Shown here piece after piece: positions 5,003 to 5,741 of a stretch of 5,741 bases of DNA (positions are counted from its first letter, which is position 1; every line of letters starts with the position of its first letter). The notes under the pieces are model-generated. The model was not told where the DNA came from, ran no database searches, and saw only the letters and a program-made list of their open reading frames with translations. The stretch is taken from contig JAIXPM010000266.1 in NCBI GenBank assembly GCA_027486275.1, positions 1 to 5,741 of the forward strand, in the 5' to 3' direction. This DNA is from Sphingomonadales bacterium. GTDB lineage: Bacteria; Pseudomonadota; Alphaproteobacteria; Sphingomonadales; Sphingomonadaceae. The position numbers were made by a program, and so were the translations under genes.

Positions 5003-5741
5003 AGGCTGTGGGCCTGACTGGCCGGCCGCTGCGGGCCTTCACCGGGCTGGGGCTGCTGCTGGCACTGTGGATCGGCATGCGGCTGCCGGCGATGCAGCAC
5101 GATCTGCAGGCGCTGGCACGGCTGGCGACGGGTACAGCCCGGCCGCCGCCGCGACGAACTCCGGCTCCGATCATGACGGCGCAGTTGTCGCCTTTGCCGG
5201 CCGCGTTGCAGCGGCCGGTGACGCCGCCCTTGCTGGCGCTGCCCGCGGCGCTGCGGCTGCCACCTACGGCCAGCCAATCCCTGCTACAGCTCACGCCGCA
5301 ACAGCCAGCCCGATTGCAGCCGGCAACACCGCCATCGGTACATCTCGCCGTTCCGCCCGCCAGCGTGCCGCCATCTGATTCGGCTTTCACCCTGGCAAGT
5401 GCTGCCTATGATCGCTCGCGCGCTGGTCAGCGCCGCCAGGCCGCCGCGCTGTTCGATGCGGCGCTGGCCCTGCAGCCGGGCAATCGCCAATGGCGGGCTG
5501 AACGTTCTGCGCTGGGCCGGCGCTGGCAGTTGGGCAGCTTTGCCCTGCTGCGCGATAGCGGGCCGCTGCCCAATCAGCCGGGCAATGGCTTGCCCGGTGC
5601 CGCCGCGTCACCCGTGCTGGGCGGCGGGCAGGTGGGGGGCAGCCTCGCCTTTGTCACCGATCCCTATGCGCGCCGGCCGCTGGCACTGGTGGCGCGGACC
5701 AATGTCGCTGCCGATCCAAAGGGCGTGCGCGGTGAGACCGC
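4999..5741 (+). CDS. NfrA-like glycan export / phage-adsorption protein, N-terminal part (runs off right edge)
   Basis: The open frame of 247 full codons runs to the window end without a stop. Residues 13-30 form a hydrophobic segment (FTGLGLLLALWIGM core), a signal peptide or membrane anchor with no clear cleavage site. Residues about 48-127 are a low-complexity stretch rich in Pro, Ala, Leu and Gln, probably a flexible periplasmic linker. Residues about 134-165 look like one TPR-type helix pair (AYDRSRAG, AAALFDAALALQPGN). From about 205, VLGGGQVGGSLAF followed by DPYARRPLALVART resembles the start of the C-terminal domain of phage N4 adsorption protein NfrA. The gene begins inside the stop of the nfrB-like gene (ATGA at 4999-5002) with no Shine-Dalgarno, so translation is probably coupled. 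E. coli NfrA is about 990 residues with a long TPR region; this one reaches the NfrA_C-like part after roughly 200. The remainder is unseen, so its outer-membrane fate is inferred. Confidence 0.75.
   Translation, partial: MKAVGLTGRPLRAFTGLGLLLALWIGMRLPAMQHDLQALARLATGTARPPPRRTPAPIMTAQLSPLPAALQRPVTPPLLALPAALRLPPTASQSLLQLTPQQPARLQPATPPSVHLAVPPASVPPSDSAFTLASAAYDRSRAGQRRQAAALFDAALALQPGNRQWRAERSALGRRWQLGSFALLRDSGPLPNQPGNGLPGAAASPVLGGGQVGGSLAFVTDPYARRPLALVARTNVAADPKGVRGET

Noticed and set aside
4890..5390. 166-codon minus-strand open frame over the nfrB/nfrA-like junction
   Set aside because: Low-complexity Gly/Ser/Arg/Cys-rich product, antisense to a frame showing a TPR-like repeat and NfrA-like sequence.

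Overview
The window looks like chromosome of a GC-rich alphaproteobacterium, most probably a sphingomonad (Sphingomonas/Novosphingobium type). This rests on protein style: a divergent LuxI resembling those of sphingomonads, a long-form ThyA, an M19 dipeptidase lying between folA and ribF, and strong GC bias at third codon positions. The lineage is inferred from reading alone. No rRNA, tRNA, CRISPR array, insertion sequence or intrinsic terminator was seen.

The left half (1-2736) is a tight minus-strand block transcribed right to left: thyA (thymidylate synthase), folA (dihydrofolate reductase, 4-bp ATGA overlap with thyA), a membrane-anchored M19 metallodipeptidase (10 nt after folA), then the first 38 codons of ribF (riboflavin kinase/FAD synthetase, 25 nt after the dipeptidase). 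ThyA oxidises methylene-tetrahydrofolate to dihydrofolate and DHFR reduces it back, so the first two genes form a complete dTMP/folate cycle. The dipeptidase has no obvious link to that pathway.

A 76-bp divergent spacer (2737-2812) separates this block from a plus-strand cluster. That cluster opens with a LuxI-family acyl-homoserine-lactone synthase (2813-3520). After a 123-nt gap holding a perfect 16-bp inverted repeat comes an NfrB-like membrane glycosyltransferase (3644-5002). It overlaps by ATGA with an NfrA-like gene (4999 to the right edge, incomplete). In E. coli, NfrB (inner membrane) and NfrA (outer membrane) make and export the surface glycan used by phage N4 as receptor.

The most interesting point is this neighbourhood: a quorum-sensing signal synthase directly upstream of, and co-oriented with, a short-form NfrB/NfrA glycan module. 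The NfrB lacks the C-terminal extension that carries the c-di-GMP-binding domain in E. coli NfrB. One inference is that the glycan here is tied to cell density rather than, or as well as, c-di-GMP. No luxR gene and no classical lux box are visible in the window.
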